64,000 bases of DNA from an uncultured Shewanella sp. (lineage in GTDB: Bacteria; Pseudomonadota; Gammaproteobacteria; Enterobacterales; Shewanellaceae), in contig NZ_CANLKR010000018.1 in NCBI RefSeq assembly GCF_947491715.1, forward strand, positions 1-64,000. The letters are read 5' to 3'. The first letter of the stretch is position 1, and each line of letters begins with the position of its first letter. The notes beneath the pieces were generated by a model. The model was given only the letters and a program-made list of their open reading frames with translations, ran no database searches and had not been told where the DNA came from. This document shows positions 52,634-61,223 of this stretch, piece by piece. The position numbers and the translations under genes were made by a program.

Positions 52634-53011
52634 CCGATATTCGATGAACAAATGTTAACCTAAAGATATATTAATCAATAAAAAGTAATAATTATGGTTT
52701 AAAAAACACAAACTTATCGTTATTTTTTTAAACCATTCCTTCCTAAGTGTCTTTCATTTTCTCATTGAAAGTGAGAAGCAAAGGCCCATAAGAATATGTA
52801 ACAAACTCATTATTAAGAAATAAATACCAAAACTAACACTCATTCATTCAATCAAGATTCAACTGTCACACCTCAGGTATGAAAAATAGTCACTAAAAGT
52901 GTCATAAAAGAAGTGTAATTTCATACGCATCCTTTTACTATTCTCACCATAATGAAAACGAGGTGTAAATAACTATAACAGTTAAATAAATCTTGTCACT
53001 AACATATATAC
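52634..53011. other. Intergenic region between the two alkaline phosphatase genes
   Basis: About 380 AT-rich bases. I looked for a Pho box; CTGTCACA at 52863-52870 is one half-site, and no second half at the expected 11-base phase is convincing. No gene is present. Confidence 0.45.
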
Positions 53012-53038
53012 CCGTGACTGGCGATTCATCAGTCACGG
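53012..53038 (+). promoter_or_regulatory. Leader hairpin upstream of the second alkaline phosphatase
   Basis: CCGTGACTG-gcgattcat-CAGTCACGG forms a perfect 9-base-pair stem 35 bases before the ATG at 53074. It is preceded by TATACC, as in the MITE-like element ends. It may protect the mRNA 5' end or be a remnant of a mobile element. Confidence 0.5.
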
Positions 53039-53073
53039 TGTAAATTTATTCACTTTAAAACAGGAAAACCACC

Positions 53074-54384
53074 ATGCTTTTGAAAAAAGCGATGTTGTTG
53101 GTGTGTGCAGTTAATATTATGTTCCCCCTAACTGCGGCAGCAAACACGACCGATACTGACGTCAATATTCAACAAGCCCCCACTCGACCTAAAAATATTA
53201 TTGTTATGATCGGTGACGGTATGGGCCCAGAGTACACCAGTGCTTACCGTTATTATCAAGACAATCCCAATACAGAAGAAGTCGAAGAAACGGTTTTTGA
53301 TAGGCTACTCGTCGGCATGGCCAGTACTTATCCTGCTCGAGTCAGTGGTTATGTCACAGATTCAGCCGCATCAGCGACAGCGCTTTCATCAGGCATTAAA
53401 ACATATAATGGGGCTATCGGCGTTGATGAGCATAAAAAGCCCATCAGCTCCATTATGCAAATTGCCAAGCAAAAAGGCATGTCGACAGGGGTAGCCGTAA
53501 AATCGCAAGTCAACCATGCAACACCAGCAGGCTTTCTCACCCATAATGAAAGCCGAAAGAACTACGTCGCCATTGCACAGAGTTATCTTGATACCGATGC
53601 AGATGTCATTTTAGGCGGAGGACAGCGCTACTTCTCCGATGAATTAATCGAAAAGTTCAAAGAAAAAGGCTATCAATATATTACTGAGCTATCTGAACTG
53701 AACCGTATTCAAAAACCCAAAGTACTAGGTTTATTTGCAGATGTTGAGCTCCCCTTAGCCGTCAATAATAAGGGAGCCAATAGCTTAGCCAAAGAAACAC
53801 AAAAAGCCATCTCGCTCCTCTCTCAAAACCCTAAAGGCTTTGTGCTCTTAATCGAAGGTAGCCTCATTGACTGGGGGGGCCATGATAATGATATCGTCAG
53901 CGCCATGGGGGAAATGGAGGAGTTTGCCAACACCATCGAAGTGGTTGAGCAATATGTGCGCGACCACCCTGACACCCTTGTGGTGATCACAGCCGATCAT
54001 AATACTGGCGGATTGTCCATCGGCGCAAACGGTGTTTATGCTTGGGATACAAGCCTGATTAAAGGAGTGAGCGCTAGCCCTAAACGCATTGCCAACAACA
54101 CCAAAGATGATCCCAATTGGCAGCAAAACATGATAAACAGTTTAGGTTTTACCCCTGACAGTCACGAGTTGCAGCAATTAGCGATAGCAAAGGAGAAAAG
54201 CACCAAGGCTCTTACAACCGCAATAAAACAACTCATCAACCAAAAATCCAATACAGGTTGGACATCAGGAGGCCACACTGGCGTTGATGTACAAGTCTTT
54301 GCCGACGGTCCTGGTGCGAATTTATTTAGAGGTCATCAAGACAATACCGATATTGCTAAAAAAATGATCAGCCTCTTGCCCTAA
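53074..54384 (+). CDS. Alkaline phosphatase, periplasmic (436 aa), second copy
   Basis: A paralogue of the preceding gene, with the same motifs: IVMIGDGMGPEYTS, TDSAASATALSSGIKTYNG, HATPAGFLTHNES, LIEGSLIDWGGHDND, VITADHNTGG and SGGHTGVDVQV. The metal and Ser ligands look intact. The signal peptide ends near AAA (residue 23). By eye the two copies are closely similar along their length, with the C-terminal and N-terminal ends diverged. A ribosome site (AGGAAAA) precedes the ATG. Phosphatase gene pairs are consistent with scavenging phosphate from organic phosphate at sea. Confidence 0.93.
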   Translation: MLLKKAMLLVCAVNIMFPLTAAANTTDTDVNIQQAPTRPKNIIVMIGDGMGPEYTSAYRYYQDNPNTEEVEETVFDRLLVGMASTYPARVSGYVTDSAASATALSSGIKTYNGAIGVDEHKKPISSIMQIAKQKGMSTGVAVKSQVNHATPAGFLTHNESRKNYVAIAQSYLDTDADVILGGGQRYFSDELIEKFKEKGYQYITELSELNRIQKPKVLGLFADVELPLAVNNKGANSLAKETQKAISLLSQNPKGFVLLIEGSLIDWGGHDNDIVSAMGEMEEFANTIEVVEQYVRDHPDTLVVITADHNTGGLSIGANGVYAWDTSLIKGVSASPKRIANNTKDDPNWQQNMINSLGFTPDSHELQQLAIAKEKSTKALTTAIKQLINQKSNTGWTSGGHTGVDVQVFADGPGANLFRGHQDNTDIAKKMISLLP

Positions 54385-54401
54385 ACTCACCCCATCAATC
54401 C

Positions 54402-54444
54402 GCGTGAAGAGTCTGACCAATTAAGGTTTCAAGACTCTTCACGC
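54402..54444 (+). terminator. Hairpin after the second alkaline phosphatase
   Basis: GCGTGAAGAGTCT (54402-54414) pairs perfectly over 13 bases with AGACTCTTCACGC (54432-54444) across a 17-base loop. No T run follows. The 3' arm is the first copy of a tandem repeat that continues to 54720. Confidence 0.6.
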
Positions 54445-54720
54445 TCAAAAGAAAAATAACGCATCAAGGTCAAGACGCGTCACACTCAAAAGAAAATAAC
54501 CTATCAAGGTTTCAAGATACTTCACGCTCAAAAGAAAAATAACCTATCAAGGTTTCAAGACGCGTCACACTCAAAAGAAAATAACCTATCAAGGTTTCAA
54601 GATACTTCACGCTCAAAAGAAAATAACCTATCAAGGTTTCAAGACACTTCACGCTCAAAAGAAAGTAACGTATCAAGGTTTCAAGATACTTCACGCTCAA
54701 AAAAAAAATAACGTATAATG
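54421..54720. repeat. Minisatellite, about seven copies of a 39-43 base unit
   Basis: A tandem array with units of the form CAAGGTTTCAAGATACTTCA followed by CGCTCAAAAGAAAATAACCT and AT. Copies differ at a few sites, and GATACTTCACGC and GACGCGTCACAC variants alternate in part, which points to duplication of larger blocks. Several units contain a promoter-like pair, TTCACG, 17-18 bases, TATCAA; the last unit reads TATAAT. The apparent minus-strand frame at 54512-54700 is a by-product of the repeat period. Confidence 0.9.
54690..54719 (+). promoter_or_regulatory. Promoter of rsmC in the last repeat unit
   Basis: TTCACG at 54690-54695, an 18-base spacer and a perfect TATAAT at 54714-54719. The start point would be near 54726, leaving a leader of about 14 bases before the GTG at 54740. 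Confidence 0.6.
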
Positions 54721-54739
54721 GCGCAAATTCTTCCTTAAT

Positions 54740-55774
54740 GTGACGCCAGTGCTAACCAATCCTTCTCAAATTATTTTACGTAATCGCGAATTAGTCGATG
54801 ACCACTCAGTATTAATCCTCAATTATGAAAGTGATTTACTCCCCGTTGAATTACTGGAAAACACATCAAAAGTTTGCGCATTGGCATTGGATTATCACCA
54901 TTATTTACACATTGAGCATCATAAAGTTGATAATCTAGCGGTCCACTTTGGTCATCAGCTTCCTCATGACGAATTGTTTGATAGTGTCATCATTTATTAT
55001 CCAAAAGCCAAATCATTAGTGCCTTATTTGCTAAACCTTGCCGGCCATCATTTAAAACCAAATGGGCAGCTCATAATCACAGGTGAGAATAAAGGCGGCA
55101 TCAAGTCTATTCCTAAACAAGTGCCTGATTATTTCAGCAAGCCATTGAAACTGGATAATGCCCGTCACTGCTTACTCTTTTGCAGTGAATTACATGGTGT
55201 GGCACCCAGTATCAATATTCAAGATTGGGCTAGCCAATATCAGCTCAGTACGCCACAAGGCGAGATCACCATTTGTAATCTTGTGGGTGTATTTAGCGAA
55301 AAACGCCTCGATGCTGGCACCCAGTTATTACTGGAACATCTCCCTAAAATGAGCGGGAAAATATTAGATTTTGGTTGTGGTGCTGGCGTCATTGCAGCCG
55401 CGTTATTAAAAGCTCAGCCTGAACTTAACATCGACTGTGTAGACATCAATGCCATGGCGCTTGAAGCCTGCAAACTGACCATGGAAGCCAATGGCGTCAA
55501 GGCCAATATTTTTGCATCCGATGGCCTTAGTCAAACCAACACGCAGTATAACGGCATTATCTCAAACCCGCCGTTTCATGATGGACTGTCCGCCACGACC
55601 CAAATTGCTAAAACCTTTGTACAAGACAGCGCATTGAAACTGAACAAAACGGGCTTATTCTATATCGTTGCGAATCGCCATCTACCCTATGCCGACACCA
55701 TAGAAATGTATTTTAAACAAGTGCATGTAAGAGCCGAAACCAATCACTATAAAATTTACTCTAATCAAGGCTAA
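54740..55774 (+). CDS. rsmC: 16S rRNA m2G1207 methyltransferase
   Basis: A 344-residue two-domain methyltransferase. The N-terminal half is a degenerate methyltransferase copy that binds RNA ([18 protein letters not shown]). The C-terminal half has the SAM motif [31 protein letters not shown] and the catalytic [10 protein letters not shown]. It methylates G1207 of 16S rRNA. It starts at GTG 54740 with no visible Shine-Dalgarno and only a short leader after a promoter in the repeat array, so translation may be near-leaderless. Confidence 0.94.
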   Translation: MTPVLTNPSQIILRNRELVDDHSVLILNYESDLLPVELLENTSKVCALALDYHHYLHIEHHKVDNLAVHFGHQLPHDELFDSVIIYYPKAKSLVPYLLNLAGHHLKPNGQLIITGENKGGIKSIPKQVPDYFSKPLKLDNARHCLLFCSELHGVAPSINIQDWASQYQLSTPQGEITICNLVGVFSEKRLDAGTQLLLEHLPKMSGKILDFGCGAGVIAAALLKAQPELNIDCVDINAMALEACKLTMEANGVKANIFASDGLSQTNTQYNGIISNPPFHDGLSATTQIAKTFVQDSALKLNKTGLFYIVANRHLPYADTIEMYFKQVHVRAETNHYKIYSNQG

Positions 55775-55875
55775 CTTACTGGCAAAGCTTCACTGAAATA
55801 AATGTTGCGCAAGTGCAACCAAAAGAGTGCAAAGTAAATAAGAATATGGGCTAATACCATTAACACAATGACTAG

Positions 55876-57006
55876 GTGAATATCACAGTGGAATTAATCA
55901 ACATCGATTGTCTCGGAAAACCCTTAAGGCTGGAAGGCTCTATGGCAGGTTGGCAGCAACTGTTTTGGGGAGATACCTTAGTGTCTGTAATTGATGCAAG
56001 TAGCGACAACGAAGGTAAAAAAACACATACCTTTGAGCTATCGGTGCAACATAAACAACAAACTCAATCTGATGAACCTCAACTAACACAGCAACTCCAA
56101 ATTAAGCTTGAAACAGATTTACACTGGCAACCTTTCTCTATTCATTACCAGCTTTTTAAAAATGAAGTCTTACTCAGTGAAGGCGCTCGTGATACCAAAG
56201 ATATTGAACGCCAAGTCCCGATTAAACCCGTTAAAGCCAAAAAACCATTCAGTCTAATTGGACTGGCATCATTGGGATTTAAACTGCTTAAAAGTGCAAA
56301 AATCATCAAAGTCGTGTTAGCGGGAGCCAGTGTTGCCGCTTACTCTTGGCTATTTTCATTTCACTTTGCTATGGCATTGATTGCCTGCTTGGTATTCCAT
56401 GAATATGGCCATATTCGAGCGATGAAATATTTTGGCATGAAAACCAAAGGCATTTATTTAATTCCCTTTATGGGAGGACTCGCACTCAGTGATGAGAAAA
56501 TTAATACTCGCTGGCAAGATGTCGTCATTTCCATCATGGGGCCAACATTTGGACTGCTCATGTCCATTATCTCATTGATCCTTTATTGGATAACAGGCCA
56601 CATCTTTTTTGCCGGACTGGCCGCTTTTAATGCATTATTGAATCTGTTTAATTTACTGCCTATTCTCCCTTTAGATGGCGGGCATATTTTAAAAAGTATC
56701 AGTTTTTCCATGAATAGCGTCGCTGGCCTCATTGCTTGTGCGCTAGGCGCAGCCATCGGCATCTATATCAGCTATACACTGGGATTAGCCTTACTGGGTT
56801 TTCTATTGCTTATCGGCAGCGCAGAAATCATGTTCGAATGGAAAACCCGCCACCAAAGCCATTTATTACCGCTCGATAGATACGGTCAAATTTTCTCAAC
56901 CCTTTGGTATTTCATCACTGTCGGTTTACTTATTGCCATTATTTGGTATTTTGCCGGCACAGGTGACAGCATGTTGGGACTGCCACTGAAAATATTACAA
57001 AGTTAG
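55876..57006 (+). CDS. Site-2 protease family membrane metalloprotease (M50)
   Basis: A 376-residue integral membrane protein. A soluble N-terminal domain (about 1-135) precedes five or so membrane segments. The zinc motif HEYGH lies near residue 175 (VFHEYGHIRAMKYFG), and the second motif, LPLDGGHIL, near 265. These are the M50 active-site elements; it would cleave substrates within the membrane. The soluble extension has no recognised fold. I use the GTG at 55876; a GTG at 55888 is an alternative. Its stop overlaps the convergent sulfotransferase stop by four bases. Confidence 0.85.
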   Translation: MNITVELINIDCLGKPLRLEGSMAGWQQLFWGDTLVSVIDASSDNEGKKTHTFELSVQHKQQTQSDEPQLTQQLQIKLETDLHWQPFSIHYQLFKNEVLLSEGARDTKDIERQVPIKPVKAKKPFSLIGLASLGFKLLKSAKIIKVVLAGASVAAYSWLFSFHFAMALIACLVFHEYGHIRAMKYFGMKTKGIYLIPFMGGLALSDEKINTRWQDVVISIMGPTFGLLMSIISLILYWITGHIFFAGLAAFNALLNLFNLLPILPLDGGHILKSISFSMNSVAGLIACALGAAIGIYISYTLGLALLGFLLLIGSAEIMFEWKTRHQSHLLPLDRYGQIFSTLWYFITVGLLIAIIWYFAGTGDSMLGLPLKILQS

Positions 57007-58064
57007 GGAGTGTTAACATCGGCTTGGCGTTTAGCCATAGTCCGATGTAAAAAGCGCAATCGATAACGATAACACTTCAATATAAAATTAAACCACGTAG
57101 ACTCAGCGAGCGGTGCTAACACCGTCAATAACCGCTTTATAGCAAGATTCGCTGAGTCTTCATCCCACTGATCGCCAGCAATGTCGGGATAACATGAGAA
57201 ATCAGGATTAAACACATCATCAAATTGCGATGACAAATTAAACCGAGCATTCAGCTTTTGGTTACTGTAAATATATCGTTGATATAACTGCTTAGCCTCC
57301 GCTCTTGAGGGTAATAATTTCCCCTGATTACTCAACCCACTACGTAACAAACAAGCTAATTCACTCTTAGGTAAGGTTTGGTTAATTAAATGACCCACTT
57401 TGGTTTTTTCAAACCCATTGGACGTGTTAACTCGCACGCCTTTAATACCCTCAACGCCTAATTGCTGACAAAAGTCCTGTACCACATCACCTTTCTCAAA
57501 ACTTTCAGGTTCAAACAAGCGAATAATCATATTCTCTTCACCAAACACATCCGCCCACATACTCAACTTTTCAAAATAGTTTAGGTACCGATGAAAGCCT
57601 TGAGAAGGTAAAGCTGTCGGTAAGCTGGCATAATAACTCATCGCAGGATTCATTCCTTTTGAACCTTGCTGATGATGCGAAACCATCTGTTTATCTTGCC
57701 GCCGAATATACACAATGATTTTCACATTAAACCCTAACAGAGCTTGGCGAATATGAGCAATACGGCTTTCACGAAAAATCCAACTCAGCATCTCATTGGA
57801 AAAGATAATATTGGTTTGATCCACATCTTCACAATATCGCCTTAATTTATCTAATGCTAATACATGTGCATGACCGGAATGGACATCATCAGTCATCACC
57901 CAATCATTAGGGTGTCCATGCTTACCCGAAGGGCCTTTTATATCAAAATAATGAAAATTCTGTCGGTGCAATACACTCTGCTGTGCTAACAAAGCCTCTT
58001 GAATCGAAGAGCTCCCTGTTTTATGGCTGCCAATATGCAAAAAGATCTGTTTCATTAAGCGCAT
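57003..58064 (-). CDS. Sulfotransferase-like protein
   Basis: A 353-residue protein with the PAPS-binding P-loop at its N-terminus, FLHIGSHKTGSSSIQEAL, and a second conserved region near 90-130 (NIIFSNEMLSW, VKIIVYIRRQDKQMVSHHQQG) that corresponds to the 3'-phosphate-binding Arg/Ser part. Such enzymes transfer sulfate to sugars, lipids or peptides. It is not in an operon with a glycan pathway here, so the acceptor is unknown. Starts at 58064 and 58055 (MKQIFLHIG) are both possible; ribosome sites do not decide. Confidence 0.75.
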   Translation of the reverse strand: MRLMKQIFLHIGSHKTGSSSIQEALLAQQSVLHRQNFHYFDIKGPSGKHGHPNDWVMTDDVHSGHAHVLALDKLRRYCEDVDQTNIIFSNEMLSWIFRESRIAHIRQALLGFNVKIIVYIRRQDKQMVSHHQQGSKGMNPAMSYYASLPTALPSQGFHRYLNYFEKLSMWADVFGEENMIIRLFEPESFEKGDVVQDFCQQLGVEGIKGVRVNTSNGFEKTKVGHLINQTLPKSELACLLRSGLSNQGKLLPSRAEAKQLYQRYIYSNQKLNARFNLSSQFDDVFNPDFSCYPDIAGDQWDEDSANLAIKRLLTVLAPLAESTWFNFILKCYRYRLRFLHRTMAKRQADVNTP

Positions 58065-58359
58065 TCACTCTGTTTATCATGAAAGTGGTCCTTTTTCAGA
58101 TAAAAAAAGCAATAAAAGGTTCAGTCGTACCCAACCAATGCATTGAACACTTCACAAACAACACTGAAGACATAAAAAATGCCCACACTCTAGAATATCT
58201 AATTAAAAACAATTAAATTCAGATAAATAAATGTCTAGCAAAAAAGGGGGGCAAGACAAAATGAAGAAGCACTCTTTAAAAAACAGTCGTTAACTGACGT
58301 AACACCCAACGCTTTTACCTTTTTTTACGCGATAAAACAGAGTCCAACCATCAAAAACA

Positions 58360-58716
58360 TCACACCCAAATACAATCTCCTTCACTCCAATGGGTTTTAA
58401 ACACGATATATTCAAAGGGTTCAGCATAAGGATTTTCTGCACTGTGAATAGCCTTAGGATTACAGGTTAACGTATCCCCTTTGGTTAAATGGAATAACTC
58501 ACCATCAATCACCATATTCCCTGCACCGGATGTGATATGAAATACTTCCAGCGTTGATTGGTGATAATGCGCCGCCACCGAAGTGTGAGGTTCAATCACT
58601 AATAATTGAATTAATGCCTCTGCCACCAACAAATCGGCCTCACCGGTTAACAACACACTCTTTTTATAGCCTGCCATATTCAACCATCGATTTTTGCTCA
58701 CGGGAAAATAAGCCAT
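58360..58716 (-). CDS. Cupin domain protein (118 aa)
   Basis: A single-domain cupin. VAAHYHQSTLEVFHITSG carries the first metal motif (HxH...E...H) and NPKAIHSAENP the second His. The fold is a small metal-binding beta barrel; functions range from isomerases to dioxygenases and binding proteins, and none is indicated by neighbours. I start at the ATG at 58716 (MAYFPVSKNRW), with GAG upstream; a TTG at 58737 would add seven residues. Confidence 0.82.
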   Translation of the reverse strand: MAYFPVSKNRWLNMAGYKKSVLLTGEADLLVAEALIQLLVIEPHTSVAAHYHQSTLEVFHITSGAGNMVIDGELFHLTKGDTLTCNPKAIHSAENPYAEPFEYIVFKTHWSEGDCIWV

Positions 58717-58877
58717 CGTTAACTCGCTTTTCTTCAAATTGATTTGGAATATGGTTTCAGTTTAGTTGAAACATCAGGCTGATACTTTAAGAGCCATAAT
58801 AATTTAATTTTTCATTTTCTTTGTAGCAACTATGCTTAATTCTAATTAGAAAAATAGATCATATAGGAAGGGGAATA

Positions 58878-59777
58878 ATGTCAGTCTATCAAACAAAAAT
58901 CACACATAAACAGCAATATCAAACTTCCAAAACCCCACTGTTAACCAAGAAAACACCTTCCAAGAATGTAAAAGAAACCACAAAAGGACCTAAACACAAT
59001 ATTAGCCAACTACAGCTTAAACCGAGTAATACAGGACTACCCGATCATTTAAAAAACGGCATGGAACACTTATCCGGTACCAAGCTTGATCATGTTAAAA
59101 TGCACTTTAACTTACCCAAACCTGCTATTGTTCAACCCCATGCGTATACACAAGACCACAATATTCATTTAAGTGCAGGCCAAGAAAAACATTTCCCTTA
59201 TCAGTTAAAAGCAATCAATGGCACCATCGAAAAAGAACGAGGTGCTTGGAAAACAAAAGGCGCATCCCATACACCACCAACAATCAATAATACTCAAGTT
59301 AGAGTCGCCCCTGATAACGATGCAACCAAAGATTTATTAACTCCAAGCAATGGATTCATTTGGGGACACTTAATAAAAGCGGCATGGGATGGCGGAAATG
59401 AAACATCAAGACTCACACTATGGAATCAAGCTCGAGAAAATGCTTGGACACGTGTCGAACAGAGCGCACAACAGGCCATCAATCGTGATAGCGTAGCTGA
59501 CGGAGTTTATGACATAAATGTAGAAACCGCTGATGATTTGTGGGGAACAAAAATACTCGGGGGCAACGGCAAGCAGCCTAGCTACAACCCCAAGTGGCTA
59601 CAAACTGCAAAGAAAATCGATATCAATACAGCACGAATTCACAATGCAAGAAACGCATTGGATACGGTCGTCACATCCGCAACAATGAAAATACTGGATG
59701 GGAAGAAAGTCTTGTACGCCTCAGGAAAAGTAGAAGTCGGTAAGCCCAACAACTTGACCGTATTAAATGTTCATTAG
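58878..59777 (+). CDS. DUF4157-type protein with degenerate metal motif and nuclease-like C-terminus
   Basis: A 299-residue protein. Residues about 50-110 match the DUF4157 (eCIS core) pattern: TGLPDHLKNGMEHLSGTKLD, then AYTQDHNIHLSAGQEKHFPY. In usual members the last stretch continues into HEAWHVVQQ, a metallopeptidase-like helix; here it is replaced by QLKAINGT, so that activity is probably lost. The C-terminal half contains GFIWGHLIKAAWDGGNE and LWNQARENAWTRVE. This recalls the GHL...GG...N layout of DNA/RNA non-specific endonuclease-like toxin domains, though the fit is loose. DUF4157 proteins are often loaded as effectors of contractile injection systems. No such system is in the window. 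A good ribosome site (AAGGGG) precedes the ATG. Confidence 0.7.
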   Translation: MSVYQTKITHKQQYQTSKTPLLTKKTPSKNVKETTKGPKHNISQLQLKPSNTGLPDHLKNGMEHLSGTKLDHVKMHFNLPKPAIVQPHAYTQDHNIHLSAGQEKHFPYQLKAINGTIEKERGAWKTKGASHTPPTINNTQVRVAPDNDATKDLLTPSNGFIWGHLIKAAWDGGNETSRLTLWNQARENAWTRVEQSAQQAINRDSVADGVYDINVETADDLWGTKILGGNGKQPSYNPKWLQTAKKIDINTARIHNARNALDTVVTSATMKILDGKKVLYASGKVEVGKPNNLTVLNVH

Positions 59778-60002
59778 GACAAGTTCCTCAGACACAAGCC
59801 GTAATAACCTGATAAATCAATGCATTTAAATTTATCATTGTTAATTAGTTTTCCAACCCATTAATATAAATTGCGAAAAAATGGTTAAATAAACCTAATG
59901 CAACTCACAACAACGAAAAATGCTCATAACCTATACTCACTCGTTGAATCGACTAAGTGCCCCGTAATGCTCGAACCACTCTCTCATTAGAAGGAGTTAA
60001 TA

Positions 60003-60101
60003 ATGAAAAAGATGATGATGTTTTTCAATTTGCTTCTCTTAATTTCGGGCTTTACCAGAGCCGAAGGACTATTTATATCCGTGATACCTAGCCGCGAATA
60101 A
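60003..60101 (+). pseudogene. Truncated secreted-protein gene (32 codons)
   Basis: AAGGAG precedes ATG at 60003. The reading frame encodes a good signal peptide, MKKMMMFFNLLLLISGF with TRA-EG cleavage, then only ISVIPSRE before a stop at 60099-60101. The last codons come from TATATCCGTGATACCTAG, which resembles the end of the MITE-like element at 37841 (TATACCCGTGATACTTGA). The gene seems to be broken by an element-like insertion. The rest of the gene is not recognisable downstream. Confidence 0.5.
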
Positions 60102-60402
60102 AGTCTGGAAAAATGAAGGGGACTCCCCATCAATGGAGGAAACAATTGCGGCAGCCTAAGTCTCTGAGTTGAAGTTATCCGGTATTTTTTGAGTTTTCAC
60201 TTTTCTAGGTACATCGACTATCTGATATCCCATGGGTTCTAGCAGTCTATAGGGGGAAACCCAACCTTTGAAAACTTTTACCTAAGCACTTAACAGCATG
60301 GACAGGTTATGCTCATCTCAAATCATGACTAAATGGAATACCGTATCTAATAGTTAGCTATTAGTAGAAAAAACAACACAGATAGGGGAAAAGATAGCGG
60401 TA

Positions 60403-60420
60403 TTAAGCAGCGCTGCTTAA
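60403..60420. other. 18-base perfect palindrome in a non-coding stretch
   Basis: TTAAGCAGCGCTGCTTAA is its own complement over 18 bases. It lies in about 400 bases (60102-60502) that hold no gene. It may be an operator-like site or an element remnant. No other function is suggested by the surroundings. Confidence 0.4.
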
Positions 60421-60502
60421 CCCGAGTTCAGGTTATCCTTCAAGGCGAAGATACCTTTACACAAGTATGCCCTTCCTGTCTTTAGCGGCTTATTTTTGGC
60501 AC

Positions 60503-60525
60503 AAAAAAACCGACGCTAGGTCGGT
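60503..60525 (-). terminator. Terminator of the tRNA-Leu gene
   Basis: On the minus strand ACCGAC-ctagc-GTCGGT is followed by six or seven T (60503-60509). It lies about 40 bases past the tRNA 3' end. Confidence 0.85.
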
Positions 60526-60565
60526 TATAATATTTCAACTTTTAAAAAGTTGAAATGAGTATTAA

Positions 60566-60650
60566 TGGTACCGGTGGACGGACTTGAACCGTCACTTCCG
60601 AAGAAATCGGATTTTGAATCCGACGTGTCTACCAATTCCACCACACCGGC
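60566..60650 (-). tRNA. tRNA-Leu, anticodon CAA
   Basis: The minus strand starts GCCGGTGTGGTGGAATTGG and ends with CACCGGT, A, and an encoded CCA (60566-60568). The anticodon stem TCGGA/TCCGA encloses TTCAAAA, giving anticodon CAA, which reads UUG. A long variable arm (ATTTCTTCGGAAGT region) is present, as expected for a class II leucine tRNA. The TTCAAGT loop of the T arm is normal. First pair is a G-U wobble. The length is 85 with CCA. Confidence 0.97.
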
Positions 60651-60712
60651 TTCATTAATACTGTGACTTAACAAAAGTAGTACTAATACTGCTCCCCGTT
60701 AAGTTGGAGAGA

Positions 60713-60740
60713 ATTATACTCAAGCGCCGCCTAATGGCAA
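60713..60740 (-). promoter_or_regulatory. Promoter of the tRNA-Leu gene
   Basis: On the minus strand TTGCCA (60735-60740), a 16-base spacer and a perfect TATAAT (60713-60718) stand about 63 bases before the mature tRNA 5' end. The spacer is GC-rich (GGCGGCGC). Confidence 0.75.
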
Positions 60741-60926
60741 GTACTTTACTTGAAGTTTATCACTGACCGCGCGAAATTCACTCAGAAGTCCTCTTGCAGG
60801 CTTTTTTAAATCCTGAATCCTCCTTCCTTTACATCACCTACATCACATCATAGTGCTCGAAAAAATGTGAGCATGTTAACAAAGTGTATTGATTCTATTT
60901 GCTCACTTCTGTTTAGGCTAAGCTGA

Positions 60927-60968
60927 TTGATCCAGATCAATGGTTCAGACTACCAGCAAAGCTATATT
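60927..60968 (+). promoter_or_regulatory. FNR/EtrA box and -10 element upstream of the DUF3149 gene
   Basis: TTGATCCAGATCAA (60927-60940) is a perfect match to the FNR consensus TTGAT-N4-ATCAA. A TATATT -10 element lies at 60963-60968. A start near 60975 would centre the box at about -41.5, the class II activator position. The DUF3149 ATG is at 61008. Confidence 0.75.
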
Positions 60969-61007
60969 GTTTGTCACTGAAGAAAAATAAAGAAAAAGGA
61001 TTTAATA

Positions 61008-61142
61008 ATGGCATTTTGGCTTGATCTCATGTTTGGTAACGCCATCGGCTTGCTGTCTATGATAGTCATTTTTAGCACCATTGGAATTGTAAGCTATATC
61101 CTATGGATGTTTGTTAAAAAGTCTGCAGAGCCTGAAAAATAA
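61008..61142 (+). CDS. DUF3149 family membrane peptide (44 aa)
   Basis: ATG at 61008, with AAAAAGGA upstream, to TAA at 61140-61142. The peptide MAFWLDLMFGNAIGLLSMIV continues into a single membrane helix and ends with a short charged tail (KKSAEPEK). I recognise it as DUF3149, a family of tiny membrane proteins in Vibrio, Shewanella and relatives, with no known function. The FNR box upstream suggests it is induced when oxygen is low, so a role beside a respiratory complex is possible (inference). Confidence 0.85.
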   Translation: MAFWLDLMFGNAIGLLSMIVIFSTIGIVSYILWMFVKKSAEPEK

Positions 61143-61151
61143 AATCAGCAT

Positions 61152-61195
61152 AAAAAAGCCCTTACTCTTGTACAAGTAACAAGAAACACAAGGGC
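61152..61195 (-). terminator. Terminator of parC
   Basis: On the minus strand GCCCTT (61190-61195) pairs with AAGGGC (61158-61163), with an inner CTTGT/ACAAG pairing, followed by six T (61152-61157). It is 28 bases past the parC stop and may also work for the DUF3149 gene. Confidence 0.7.
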
Positions 61196-61223
61196 CAAAT
61201 GTTTATCAGTGCGTAGCACGATA

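Noticed and set aside
52863-52920. Pho box before the second alkaline phosphatase
   Set aside because: Only one CTGTCA-like half-site is visible and no second one at the 11-base phase. I would not call PhoB control from this.
54512-54700. Minus-strand repeat-peptide gene
   Set aside because: It is a reading of the minisatellite only, with no ribosome site and no neighbours; the repeat period is not always a multiple of three.
54421-54720. CRISPR array
   Set aside because: The repeats are direct and contiguous with no unique spacers, and no cas genes are present. It is a minisatellite.
60566-60650. Integration site of a genomic island at tRNA-Leu
   Set aside because: No integrase gene and no repeat of the tRNA 3' end were found within the window.
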